From positions 1 through 51,600 of the forward strand of contig JACRCW010000033.1 in assembly GCA_016218805.1 (NCBI GenBank): 51,600 nt of DNA. The letters are read 5' to 3'. The DNA comes from Deltaproteobacteria bacterium (GTDB taxonomy: Bacteria > Myxococcota > JACRCW01). Every line of letters starts with the position of its first letter. Position 1 is the first letter of the stretch. The notes under the pieces were generated by a model. The model saw only the letters and a list, made by a program, of their open reading frames with translations, was not told the DNA's origin and ran no database searches. Below are positions 21,483 to 29,807 of this stretch, in pieces. Made by a program: the position numbers and the translations under genes.

Positions 21483-21722
21483 GGACCGGCCCGCGCTGCA
21501 GGGACGCCGGTCCCACAACCCACAAACAGGCCCAAACCCTGCGCCGCGTTTACCCCCGGCTCCGCTTCCACATCATCATGGCGCCGGCACAACCTCTCAA
21601 GGCCGCAGGGCGGCGCGGGCTTGTGACAAGGAGAAGAATGGGTCTGCGACCGGCGGGGACGCCGGTCCTACACGCAGGACCAACTCCGCTTCCACATCAC
21701 CAGGGCGCCGGCACAAGGGCCA
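21483..21722. repeat. Degenerate repeats of the amidohydrolase 3' end, with two hairpins
   Basis: The 331-base gap 21412-21742 holds no intact gene. Bases 21541-21584 match 21778-21821, inside the amidohydrolase 3' end, at 38 of 44 positions; 21684-21708 is a further copy that matches the first at 23 of 25. Two GGGACGCCGGTCC words (21501-21513 and 21656-21668) each close a hairpin (GGACCGGC/GCCGGTCC at 21483-21513; GACCGGC/GCCGGTC at 21648-21667). Read on the - strand, the first copy still encodes DDVEAEPGVNAAQGLG, against DDVEAVLGGNAARLFG in the gene. These look like decayed partial duplications. Confidence 0.65.
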
Positions 21723-21742
21723 GTCACAAGCAGCGAGGCGAT

Positions 21743-22708
21743 TCAATCCTGAGCCACCCCATGATTGCCAAACAACCGCGCCGCGTTTCCCCCCAGCACC
21801 GCTTCCACGTCGTCAGGGCGCAGCGCCAGCGCCGCGGTGCGGCGCAACTCGCGATCCCACGCGTACGGGAGATTGGGAAAATCCGTGCCGTACAAAACGC
21901 GGTCCGGCCGCGCCTCCACCAGGCGCCGCGGATTCTCAATCGCGAAGTAATCCGCCAACACCATGGTCGTGTCCAGCCACAGATTGTCGTGCTTTTCCAG
22001 TAACTCCGCATATCCGTTAAATTCATCCGCTCCCAGGTGCGGGACCACCAGCCGCAGCCGCGGGTGATCCCGCAGCACGCGGTCCACCTTCCAGGCCGCG
22101 CACGTTTCACGCGGGTCCACGGGGTAGGCCGGGCTGTACGGCTGCCGCCCCGCGTGCATCACCAGCGGCAGGTCCAGCCGCTCACACGCCGCGTAGATCT
22201 CCTCCATGGCCGGCAGGTCCGGCCCAAACCCCTGCACGTGACAATGCAGCTTCACGCCGCGCAGCCCCAGCGCGTGCGCGTCCTCCAGGATCTTCACCGC
22301 GCCGTGTTCGCCGGGGAACACGGTGGCGGTGCCGGTCACCCACGGATGTTCCCGCGCCACCGCGGCAACGTAGGCATTGAGCCCAGCAGCCATTCCCGGC
22401 TTATGTGCGTAGTGCAGCGCCACCACGCGCTTGACCCCGCGCGCGCGCAGGAACGCGAGCACGCCCTCCGTGTGCAACCGGTAGCGGATGGGCCACGCGT
22501 TGACATCAAACCAGCGCCACAGTGCGTGGAAGACGCGGTCCGGGAACAGGTGCACGTGCGCGTCCACCACCGGCGGAAGGTCTGCGGCCACCGCGGCGCC
22601 TTCCTCGTCGTCCAGGGCGCGCAGCGGGAGCTCCATGCCGGAGTTGGCGCCCAGCGTGTGGCAGCAGGGAAGGGGCAGGTCCGCGGCCGCGGTGGGCGGG
22701 TGGAGCAT
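21743..22708 (-). CDS. Amidohydrolase-family metal-dependent hydrolase (amidohydrolase_2 type)
   Basis: A TIM-barrel hydrolase of about 321 residues. Motifs: VVDAHVHLFPD (HxH on strand 1), KLHCHVQGF, LPLVMHAGRQ, RLVVPHLGADE, and YGTDFPNLPYAWDREL (the metal/catalytic Asp), ending in VEAVLGGNAARLFG. This is the 2-amino-3-carboxymuconate decarboxylase/amidohydrolase_2 family; the substrate is unknown. The start is uncertain: ATG 22708 or ATG 22636 (297 residues, beginning MELPLRALDDEE). It diverges from the exported protein at 22787, with a 10-bp palindrome in the gap. Confidence 0.88.
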   Translation of the reverse strand: MLHPPTAAADLPLPCCHTLGANSGMELPLRALDDEEGAAVAADLPPVVDAHVHLFPDRVFHALWRWFDVNAWPIRYRLHTEGVLAFLRARGVKRVVALHYAHKPGMAAGLNAYVAAVAREHPWVTGTATVFPGEHGAVKILEDAHALGLRGVKLHCHVQGFGPDLPAMEEIYAACERLDLPLVMHAGRQPYSPAYPVDPRETCAAWKVDRVLRDHPRLRLVVPHLGADEFNGYAELLEKHDNLWLDTTMVLADYFAIENPRRLVEARPDRVLYGTDFPNLPYAWDRELRRTAALALRPDDVEAVLGGNAARLFGNHGVAQD

Positions 22709-22741
22709 GCCCCCGGGTGTTCCACGCGCGCCGCGCCGCGT

Positions 22742-22751
22742 GCAACGTTGC
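22742..22751. promoter_or_regulatory. Perfect 10-bp palindrome between divergent genes
   Basis: GCAACGTTGC at 22742-22751 is a perfect palindrome in the short gap between the amidohydrolase (-) and the exported protein (+). Such sites can bind dimeric regulators, but there is no regulator gene next to it and a 10-bp palindrome can arise by chance. Confidence 0.25.
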
Positions 22752-22786
22752 GGCGGCGGGCCGGCGGCGCCTACATCACGGCGGTG

Positions 22787-23605
22787 ATGTTCCCTGCACC
22801 GCTGGTTGCTCTGCTCGCCGTGGCCGGCGCGGCCCCACCGGGTGTGCTGCATTCCGCGCGCGCGGGCAGTGTGGAGATCCGCTGGCTGGCCGCGGCAGGC
22901 CGCCCCACAGAATGCGCCGCCATGCAGTTCCACGTTGGGGGCCGCCGTGCCGGGGGGGACCGGTTTTCCGCCGCCTGTTCCCCGGTGCGTGACGTCTTCT
23001 CTCCGGGCGGACGCTGGGCGCTGTTCCTGCTTTCACCGTCCGGGCCGTTCCACGTGGTGTCCGCCGCGTCCCTGCCGGCGTACGCGGAGGGGGGCATGCC
23101 GGACGCGGTGGTCTACCCCGCCGAACCGCCGGGCATGCCCCCCAGTCCCGCGCGGCAGGTTGCGTTTCTTGGTTGGCGCGGAACGGACGCCTTTGAAATG
23201 CTGGGAAAGGCGGACGGCGCGGTGGAGCGGTTCACGTACAACGCGGACACCGGCCGGGCGGTTCCAACGTGTTTGCTGGACGGGTACCGCCGCCGTTGCG
23301 CGTTTCCATCCCCCGGCGGTGAATACACGGTTTTTGTTCCGCGGGACGGATTCCACGTGGTGGCAAAGGGCGCCATTCCCGGTTTTCTTGCCGGGACGGG
23401 GGGCGGAACGCGCTTTCCCGCGGCCTTGCCCGCAGGCCTGGTGCGGCCGGTGTTCCAGCGTTGGGACGGACCGGGGGCCGTGGTGATCCACGCGGTGGAT
23501 GCAGCCGGCCAGGCGGTGGAACTGGTGTTTTCCCCTGCAACGGGGACCTTCACCGCCCCGCGCGTGGTGGAGGTCAGCTGGACGGGGTGGCCCGCCTCGC
23601 CCTGA
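22787..23605 (+). CDS. Exported protein of unknown function
   Basis: A 272-residue protein with a signal peptide (MFPAPLVALLAVAGAAPPG, cleavage probably after an Ala). The mature part contains repeated units that pair a short Gly/Pro turn with a hydrophobic strand and the word FHVV (PSGPFHVVSA, RDGFHVVAKG), suggesting beta-propeller-like or PD40-like repeats. I do not recognise the family. Its last 32 bases overlap, in the opposite direction, the 3' end of the MYXO-CTERM gene. Confidence 0.65.
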   Translation: MFPAPLVALLAVAGAAPPGVLHSARAGSVEIRWLAAAGRPTECAAMQFHVGGRRAGGDRFSAACSPVRDVFSPGGRWALFLLSPSGPFHVVSAASLPAYAEGGMPDAVVYPAEPPGMPPSPARQVAFLGWRGTDAFEMLGKADGAVERFTYNADTGRAVPTCLLDGYRRRCAFPSPGGEYTVFVPRDGFHVVAKGAIPGFLAGTGGGTRFPAALPAGLVRPVFQRWDGPGAVVIHAVDAAGQAVELVFSPATGTFTAPRVVEVSWTGWPASP

Positions 23606-24902
23606 CCACGCGCGCCCCGGCGAGCAGCAGCAGCACCGAGGGAATACCGCCGGAATCGGAATCGGCGGCCCGGCAGGAGCACGTCTCCGCCGGTGGCGGG
23701 TCGCTGCCGGCATCGGCTGGCGGCGCGGTTCCCCCGTCCGCGGGGAGGACCGCGCCATCCCGCAGCGCGGACGCATCCACCGGCGAGGCGGCGTCCGCAG
23801 CCACGGACGCGTCAGTCGTCACCGCCGCGTCAACCGTGACGGCGGCGTCCACCGGGCCCGCGTCCGCCCCGCAGCCTGACGTCACGCCCAGGTACGGATT
23901 CCAGCAGTATTCCAGCGAAAACGGCGCCGGAAAACCCAGGCGCCGGAACATGGTCCAGGCGGGATCAAAGAACTGCTCGCCTTCGGCGGAGACGCCCGCG
24001 CCGGGGTCCTGCGTCCAGGCTGCGCCCGGAGAACTGCCGCGGTCACCGCGGTATTTCCGGCCAATTCCCGTGGGACAGGTGAACTGGTTGCAGCGGGATC
24101 CTGCGTAGTCCAGCGCATCCGCAAACGGGGTCCCCACGCCCAGCTCGTGGATGTGCGGCCAGATGGTGGTGTCCAGCGGCGCCAGCACGTAGCCCGCCTC
24201 CACCGCCTGGTCCGTCACCACCGCCGGCATTCCCGGATTCCGGTCCGGCCGGTAGATGACGCCTGTCTTGTCAATATGCGGTGTTTCGGCGTGGTTGCAG
24301 GTGAGCTGCAGGTCCGGGAACAACCGGTTGGGCGGTGAGAACCCGCCGCACAACCCGTGCCCCACCATCTGGGAGTACACCAGCGGCCGCCCGGTGCCGG
24401 CCTCCCGCTTGACTTCGCCACGGACCGGCCCCGCACCGTCGGTCACGCCCGCCGTGCCCCGGTACGCGAACCACTCCAGGTGGAAGCGCACCTCCATCGC
24501 CTCCAGCGTCCCCAGCGCGCCGTCGCGGCGCACCACCATGAGGATGCTCTCCGTGTCGTGTTCGTGCCCGTTGGTCAGCTTGAAATCCAGCGGGTGGTAC
24601 GGCTGGTACTGGATGAACCAGTGCGTTGGCGTCTGTTGGACGGACCAGTAGACGGTGGCCACCAGCGGGCAGCCCTGGTTGGCGCATGCGGGCGCCGAGC
24701 AGTCCCCGCTGTTGGCCCAGCATTCCATGTTGTCCGCGTTGTCCACCCCATCCCAGTTCCCGTCAAAATCAAACCCGGAATACAGGTCTTTGAGCGGGTC
24801 GTGAATCTCCTGGAAAATCACCGGGGCGTGCTGGAGCGCCAGGGCGGCGGCCTCCGGCGGCTGGGCCGGCAGCGCCAGGAAAGCCACAAAGAGCTGGTGC
24901 AT
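23574..24902 (-). CDS. Secreted protein with MYXO-CTERM-like sorting tail
   Basis: A 442-residue protein. Residues ~25-330 form a globular domain rich in Trp, His and Asp (DFDGNWDGVDNADN, YQPYHPLDFKLTNGHEHDTE), loosely reminiscent of VPS62-like or toxin-related families; I cannot assign it. An Ala/Asp-rich linker (VDAAVTVDAAVTTDAS and onward) follows. The end has CSC, a short hydrophobic helix (GGIPSVLLLLAGARVV) and a basic RARR tail, the MYXO-CTERM arrangement handled by myxosortase in Myxococcota. It is therefore probably displayed at the cell surface through the Cys. The N terminus is a short signal peptide. Its 3' end overlaps the convergent gene by 32 bases. Confidence 0.8.
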   Translation of the reverse strand: MHQLFVAFLALPAQPPEAAALALQHAPVIFQEIHDPLKDLYSGFDFDGNWDGVDNADNMECWANSGDCSAPACANQGCPLVATVYWSVQQTPTHWFIQYQPYHPLDFKLTNGHEHDTESILMVVRRDGALGTLEAMEVRFHLEWFAYRGTAGVTDGAGPVRGEVKREAGTGRPLVYSQMVGHGLCGGFSPPNRLFPDLQLTCNHAETPHIDKTGVIYRPDRNPGMPAVVTDQAVEAGYVLAPLDTTIWPHIHELGVGTPFADALDYAGSRCNQFTCPTGIGRKYRGDRGSSPGAAWTQDPGAGVSAEGEQFFDPAWTMFRRLGFPAPFSLEYCWNPYLGVTSGCGADAGPVDAAVTVDAAVTTDASVAADAASPVDASALRDGAVLPADGGTAPPADAGSDPPPAETCSCRAADSDSGGIPSVLLLLAGARVVRARRATPSS

Positions 24903-25044
24903 GGGCCGTCTATTAGCCCCGCGTTGGGTGGCTGAACATGGGTGGTCGGGCTCACAGGCTGGTGCAGATCGTCACTGGCAGGCTGGTCTTGGGCGGGCAG
25001 AATCCCTAGCTGTGGATGAGCATCGCACTCAGGAGGGGTTCCAC

Positions 25045-25950
25045 ATGCGCGCGAATTGGGGACTGTGGGCGGTTGCAGGGACCATCGGATGCGCGGCCCC
25101 GTGGGACCAGGCGGTCAGCCCGGCGGTGGCCGTGGAAAGCGCCTTCCTGCGCGGCCAGGTCGGGTACGTGGATCAGATTGACCAGGTGGCGGATGACGCG
25201 TTCCTCAGTGACGACGGAGCGTGGACGACGCTGCAGGTGATGGTGGACCGCCAGGGTGAAGCGGCCATGGCCCTGGTGGACATCCAGGGAGGGCTGGGCC
25301 TGCTGATCCAGGGTGAAGTGCCCGAATGGACCGAGGGCCGCTCGTTGCCGCAACCGCTGGTGGTGACGGGTTGCTCCGGTCTGGCGCGTGGCATGTGGGA
25401 CTATGACGCGGAGGCGGATCTCACGGACGTCCGCATCGTGGACTCGCCCGCGCCCGGGTTGCGCCGCGTGGAGTTTGTCTCCCATTGGGCGGGCGACCAT
25501 CAGGGGCTTCCGCCGCACAGCGTGCAGGGTCACCTGGACGTGCGCGCCCTGGACGAGGACCGGAGCCCGCCCGAAGGAGCCGCAGCAGAGCCCTCCGGGC
25601 TGCCGGTGGTGGCCGGCAACGGCGTGGGGACGCTGCACGGCGCGCGGGTGCTTGGCCGCCCGGCCCAGGCCGCCGCGTCCTCCTATGACGGAGGCCGCGC
25701 GGTGGTGCTGACCTGGACGGTGGACCGGCGGGATGTCGTTGTGGCCGTGGACGTGCGGGCGGACCGCGTGGATGGCCCGGTGAGGGACGGAGCCATGGAC
25801 GTGTCCGCGGCCATGCCGGGATGGGGCAGCCCCGCGCTGTCTGAACTGAATGCGCAGACCACGGATGACGGGGCCCAGCGCTGGTACGCGTTCACCGCGC
25901 GCTGGGTGGACGGGAGCGAGTTGAGCGCGTCGTTCGCGCTGCCCCGCTGA
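25045..25950 (+). CDS. Predicted lipoprotein of unknown function
   Basis: A 301-residue protein whose signal peptide ends in a lipobox (AGTIGC, Cys at about residue 19). An AGGAGG ribosome site (25031-25036) sits 8 bases before the ATG and decides the start. The mature chain is beta-rich and acidic, without a motif I recognise. The gene stands alone: the upstream neighbour is divergent, and the downstream M13 peptidase gene is convergent, 12 bases away. Likely an envelope-anchored protein. Confidence 0.75.
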   Translation: MRANWGLWAVAGTIGCAAPWDQAVSPAVAVESAFLRGQVGYVDQIDQVADDAFLSDDGAWTTLQVMVDRQGEAAMALVDIQGGLGLLIQGEVPEWTEGRSLPQPLVVTGCSGLARGMWDYDAEADLTDVRIVDSPAPGLRRVEFVSHWAGDHQGLPPHSVQGHLDVRALDEDRSPPEGAAAEPSGLPVVAGNGVGTLHGARVLGRPAQAAASSYDGGRAVVLTWTVDRRDVVVAVDVRADRVDGPVRDGAMDVSAAMPGWGSPALSELNAQTTDDGAQRWYAFTARWVDGSELSASFALPR

Positions 25951-25962
25951 ACCCGTGGGGGT

Positions 25963-28050
25963 TCACCACACTTCGCAGCGGTTGGCGGCGGGCTGCATCA
26001 TGGGCGCGTCATCCTTGCAAGCAAACGCTTCCTTGAACGTGGCCAGGTTCCCCAGCGGGCCGTTCACGCGCCACTTGGGGGGACTGTGCGGGTCCGTGGC
26101 GGCGCGCATGCGCGCCATCTCGTCGCGGTACTTGGAGCACCAGGACTGCGCGTAGCCGTAAAAGAACTGCTGCTGCGGCGTGTATTTGAACTTCTTGAGG
26201 TCCGCGTTGTCCTTGGTGGCCAGCATCATGGCCATGAAGCTCAGCTTGAGCCCGCCCAGGTCCGCGGTGTTCTCGCCCAGCGTGAGCTGCCCGTTGATCT
26301 TGATGTCCTCAATCGCCGTGTACCCGTCGTACTGGGTCTTGACGCACGCGGTGCGTTCGCTGAAGGCCTTGGCGCTCTCCGCGGTCCACCAATCCGTGAG
26401 ATTGCCCTGCGCGTCAAACTGGCGTCCCTCGTCGTCAAACCCGTGGGTGACTTCATGTCCCACCACCATGCCCATGGCGCCGTAGTTCACGGGCGCCGTG
26501 GCGTCCTTGTTGAAGAACGGGGGCTGCAGGATGCCCGCGGGGAAGACAATCTCGTTCCACTGCGGGTTGTAGTACGCGTTCACCGTCGGCGGGGACATGT
26601 ACCATTCCGTGCGGTCCACGGGCTTGCCAATCTTCCCCAGGTCCCGCCGCGCTTCAAACTGCGCCAATGAACCCGCGTTGGCTGCAAAGTTGCCCCGCGC
26701 GATCTTGACGCCGTCATACTTCCGCCAGGTGTCCGGGTAGCCCACCTTGTTCATGATGGTCTTGAGCTTGCCCAGCGCCTTCTCCTTGGTCGGCGCGTCC
26801 ATCCACGCCAGCGTGGCCAGGTTGTCCTCAAATGCCTTCTCAATGTTGGCAACCAGCTCGCGCGTGATCTTCTTGCCGTCCTCGCCAAAGTACTTGGCCA
26901 CAAACGGCACGGCCACCGCCTCGCCCAGGAACATGTCCGTGAACGTCACGCACTTCTTCCACCGCGGCAGGTCCTCCTTGGCGCCGGTCAGCGCCTTGCT
27001 CTTGAAGCGGAAGTCCTCGTCCACAAAGCCCTTGCCCAAGAACGGCGCCACCGCGCTGAGGAACTGCCAGGACAGGTAGGCCTTCAGCTCCGGGGCCTTG
27101 GTGGCCTTCAGCACCGCGCCCACCTTCTCCAGGAAACCGATGTGCGTGACGTTGCCGCCCTTCACATCCGGCACGCCCATGGCCTTGAAATACGCGGGCC
27201 AGTCCAGGTTGCCGGCAGCCTTCTTGAGGCCGGCCAGGTCGGTGGGGTGGTAGAGCTTGGAGGGCTCGCGGCGCTCCACCTTGGTCAGGCTGGCCTCCGC
27301 CAGCTGTTTCTCCAGCGCGTAGATGGCGTCCGCGTTCTTCTTGGCGTCCGCCTCCTTCTGCCCGGCCAGCACCAGCACCTTGGCCACGTGCTCCACGTAG
27401 TCCTTCTGGATCTGGACCGATTTCTCGTCGGTCTTGGTGTAGTAGTCGCGGTCCGGCAGCCCCAGGCCGGCCTGGTCCAGCTCCGCAATGACCTTGGTGG
27501 AATCCTTGAAATCCACCGCGCTGGCAAAATGAAAGAACGGATACACGCCCATTCCGTGCATGGCCGCCAGCACGGGCAGCAGCGTCTTGGCGTCCTTCAC
27601 CTTCTCAATCGCCTTGAGCTGCTCAGTCACCGTGGCGCTGCCTCCTTCCTGGTCCTTCTCATCCATGCAGGACGCAAAGAAGTCCCCCGTCTCCTTGGCG
27701 TACGGCGTGCCCTCCGGGGCCTTGCCCGCCGCCAGCTCCTCCAGGATTTCCTTGAGGCGCTGTTCATTCTGCTGGTGGATCTCCATGAACCCGCGCGACC
27801 AGGCCGCGCGGTCCGCGGGAATTTCCGTCTTGGCCAGCCAGCCGCCGCACGCGTGCTGGTAGAAGTCCGTGCACGGGTCGGTGGTGGCGTCCATGATGGA
27901 CACGTCCACGCCGGGGGGCACGGGCAACTCGGCGGGCGCCGGCGCCGCGGGCTTGGTGGCCTGCGCCGCGTCATCCTTCTTGGGCTCTGTGGACTTGCAG
28001 CTGCTCACGGCGAACAGGGCCACGACGGCCAGGGTCCTCTTGTTGCGCAC
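25963..28050 (-). CDS. M13-family zinc metallopeptidase (PepO/neprilysin type), lipoprotein
   Basis: A 695-residue M13 peptidase. The zinc site is HEVTH (residues 532-536) and the third ligand is Glu593 in GENTADLGG; NAYYNPQWNEIVFPAGILQPPF is the conserved substrate-cleft segment. The N terminus (AVVALFAVSSC) is a lipobox signal, so the enzyme is probably anchored outside the cytoplasm, where it would cleave peptides. A GTG at 28050 with GGAGG 6 bases upstream is the start. A good candidate promoter lies at 28085-28113. Myxococcota often carry several M13 paralogues. Confidence 0.95.
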   Translation of the reverse strand: MRNKRTLAVVALFAVSSCKSTEPKKDDAAQATKPAAPAPAELPVPPGVDVSIMDATTDPCTDFYQHACGGWLAKTEIPADRAAWSRGFMEIHQQNEQRLKEILEELAAGKAPEGTPYAKETGDFFASCMDEKDQEGGSATVTEQLKAIEKVKDAKTLLPVLAAMHGMGVYPFFHFASAVDFKDSTKVIAELDQAGLGLPDRDYYTKTDEKSVQIQKDYVEHVAKVLVLAGQKEADAKKNADAIYALEKQLAEASLTKVERREPSKLYHPTDLAGLKKAAGNLDWPAYFKAMGVPDVKGGNVTHIGFLEKVGAVLKATKAPELKAYLSWQFLSAVAPFLGKGFVDEDFRFKSKALTGAKEDLPRWKKCVTFTDMFLGEAVAVPFVAKYFGEDGKKITRELVANIEKAFEDNLATLAWMDAPTKEKALGKLKTIMNKVGYPDTWRKYDGVKIARGNFAANAGSLAQFEARRDLGKIGKPVDRTEWYMSPPTVNAYYNPQWNEIVFPAGILQPPFFNKDATAPVNYGAMGMVVGHEVTHGFDDEGRQFDAQGNLTDWWTAESAKAFSERTACVKTQYDGYTAIEDIKINGQLTLGENTADLGGLKLSFMAMMLATKDNADLKKFKYTPQQQFFYGYAQSWCSKYRDEMARMRAATDPHSPPKWRVNGPLGNLATFKEAFACKDDAPMMQPAANRCEVW

Positions 28051-28084
28051 GGCTGCCTCCTCAATGGGTGAAATGGGAGGCGCA

Positions 28085-28113
28085 ACCTAGGGCCCAGGCC
28101 GCTGCCGTGGCAA
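28085..28113 (-). promoter_or_regulatory. Candidate promoter of the M13 peptidase gene
   Basis: On the - strand TTGCCA (28113-28108), a 17-base spacer and CTAGGT (28090-28085), or TAGGTT with 18, followed by GCGCCTCCC. It falls in the 65-base gap before the peptidase GTG and after the stop of the PhnD-like gene. It has the same layout as the sites at 21450 and 34389. Confidence 0.5.
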
Positions 28114-28115
28114 CG

Positions 28116-29006
28116 TCAATCCGCGAGAATCTGCACGCGGTTGCGGACGGCCAGCGCGCGCCCGCCGGGGACCAGGTCCTCCACCCCCAGGCCTATCTCC
28201 GCAATGTCCTTGGCCACGTCGTCATAGCCCTTGTCGGTGACGGGGCTGAGGCCGGTGATGTTGCCCAGGCGCAGCAGCAGCGCGCGGCCTTCGTCCGTGG
28301 TGGGGAGCGCGGCCACGGCCTTCACCAGCGCGGCCGCGCGGTCCGGGGCCAGGCCACGGCGCACAAACAGCGGTTCATTGGGCACCGTGCCCGTGTTGGC
28401 CAGCACCTTCAGCCCCGGCTCAGCGGCAATGGCCCCGTGGAACACCGCGGCCGCATCCACCTGCTTGTCCTTCAGCGCCTGGATGGCGGCGGGGTGGCTG
28501 CCGGCAAACCGCGTCACCGGGCGCACGCCCTCGTCCTTGAGGCGGCGCGCCGGGAGCAGGAAACCGGAGACGGAGTATTCATCCACAAACGCCAGCGGAC
28601 GGCCTTGCAGGTCCTTCAGGGTCTGCACCGTTCCGTCGTCACGGATGACAATCTCACCCACGTAATTGGCCTGGTTTTGACCGCGTAACAACTGCAAACG
28701 CGCTTCCACGCGGTACTCGTGGCGGGCCAGCATGTACTCAAACAATGACAGCAGGCCCGCGTCCGCCGCGTTGCCCGCAAACGCCTCCACGGCGGAGGCG
28801 GCGTCCCGGGCCACATTGACCCGCACGGCCAGACCCGCGCTGGCGGTGAGCAGCTGCTCCAGCGCGGCACGGCCATCCGCGCCCAGGCCCGCCCCGTGCG
28901 CCGGGGAAAGCTCCAGGACCAGCGGCCGCGCCGCCGCCTCCGGGGAGCGGCAGGCGGGGAGCGCCACCGCAAGGGCCAGGGACCGCAAGAGGAAGGCGCG
29001 CTTCAT
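28116..29006 (-). CDS. PhnD-like periplasmic substrate-binding lipoprotein
   Basis: A 296-residue protein with a lipobox (ALAVALPAC). The layout matches phosphate/phosphonate (PhnD/NMT1-like) binding proteins: DAGLLSLFEYMLARHEY, NYVGEIVIRDDGTVQTLKDL as adjoining pieces, LAFVDEYSVSGFLLPARRL and VDAAAVFHGAI. Such proteins bind an anion and deliver it to an ABC transporter, but no permease or ATPase gene is nearby, so it may work as a sensor or share a distant transporter. It starts 1 base after the stop of the Ser/Ala-rich lipoprotein gene, so the two are coupled. Confidence 0.82.
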   Translation of the reverse strand: MKRAFLLRSLALAVALPACRSPEAAARPLVLELSPAHGAGLGADGRAALEQLLTASAGLAVRVNVARDAASAVEAFAGNAADAGLLSLFEYMLARHEYRVEARLQLLRGQNQANYVGEIVIRDDGTVQTLKDLQGRPLAFVDEYSVSGFLLPARRLKDEGVRPVTRFAGSHPAAIQALKDKQVDAAAVFHGAIAAEPGLKVLANTGTVPNEPLFVRRGLAPDRAAALVKAVAALPTTDEGRALLLRLGNITGLSPVTDKGYDDVAKDIAEIGLGVEDLVPGGRALAVRNRVQILAD

Positions 29007-29007
29007 G

Positions 29008-29685
29008 TCAGGCAACTCCGTCAGTGGGATGGGGAACGCGGGGCGCCGCGGCGCTCACCGCAGAGGAGGCGCCCGGCGTGGAACTGGCAGGCGACTCGCC
29101 GCTGCTGGAGGCCCCAGCCGGCGCGCTGCTGCCGGTGTGGGAGGACGCGGGCGCGGCGGAGGAGGCGGGTGCGCTGCTGGGGGCCGCGGACGTGGCGGCC
29201 GACGAGGCCGCTGCGGAACTGGACACCGCGGCGGCTGACGAGGGGGCCGGCAGCGACGAGGCGGCCCCCGCCGACGAGGACACCGGCGGCGCAGAGGTTG
29301 CCTGGGATGACGAGGCAACCCCGGCGGACGACGAGACCCCGGCGGCGGACGACGAGCCTCCCTCCGAGGACGAGGCGGGCCCCGACGAGCTGCGCACGGC
29401 GCTGGCGGAGGCCGCGCCCGAGCTGCCATTGCGGGATGACAAACCGGACGAGGAAGGGGACGGGCCGGAGGCGCTGGACGGGGTTGTGCCCGACGAGGAG
29501 GGCGCCGAGGACGCGGGCGTCCCGTCCGGGAAGCGGCAGTCCCCGTCCCGGCAGGTGGCGCCTCCGGTGCCAAAGCAGTCCGCGTCCGACGCACACGGCC
29601 ACACGCCGCCGGACTGCAACGCCAGGCAGCCCCCGAGGAACAACCCCAGGCCGCCCACCCTCCAGACGCCCAGACTGCGCCGCAT
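29008..29685 (-). CDS. Ser/Ala-rich lipoprotein with Cys-rich head
   Basis: A 225-residue protein: signal peptide with lipobox (LGLFLGGC), a short Cys-rich module (CASDADCFGTGGATCRDGDC), then a long low-complexity Ser/Ala/Pro tail. The Cys module is a pattern seen in many myxobacterial surface lipoproteins. GGAGG lies upstream of the ATG. The opposite strand is also open here (acidic Asp/Glu/Ala frame from 29024), but it lacks a signal or domain and is judged to be a shadow of this biased sequence. The TGA is 1 base before the PhnD-like gene's ATG. Confidence 0.72.
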   Translation of the reverse strand: MRRSLGVWRVGGLGLFLGGCLALQSGGVWPCASDADCFGTGGATCRDGDCRFPDGTPASSAPSSSGTTPSSASGPSPSSSGLSSRNGSSGAASASAVRSSSGPASSSEGGSSSAAGVSSSAGVASSSQATSAPPVSSSAGAASSLPAPSSAAAVSSSAAASSAATSAAPSSAPASSAAPASSHTGSSAPAGASSSGESPASSTPGASSAVSAAAPRVPHPTDGVA

Positions 29686-29807
29686 GAACCCGCCGCCCTC
29701 CACGTTGGCGGGGCACGCTAGCAGGGAGGCGGCGGGCGCCAACAGGCGCGTCCCGGGCGCATTGCCTTGCCAAGCGCGCCGGCCTGTGGTTTTCCAGCGC
29801 GCTCGCC

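Noticed and set aside
24975..25003. CTGGCA-17-CAGAAT as promoter for the lipoprotein at 25045
   Set aside because: Both boxes match the consensus in only 4 of 6 positions, and the region has no further support.
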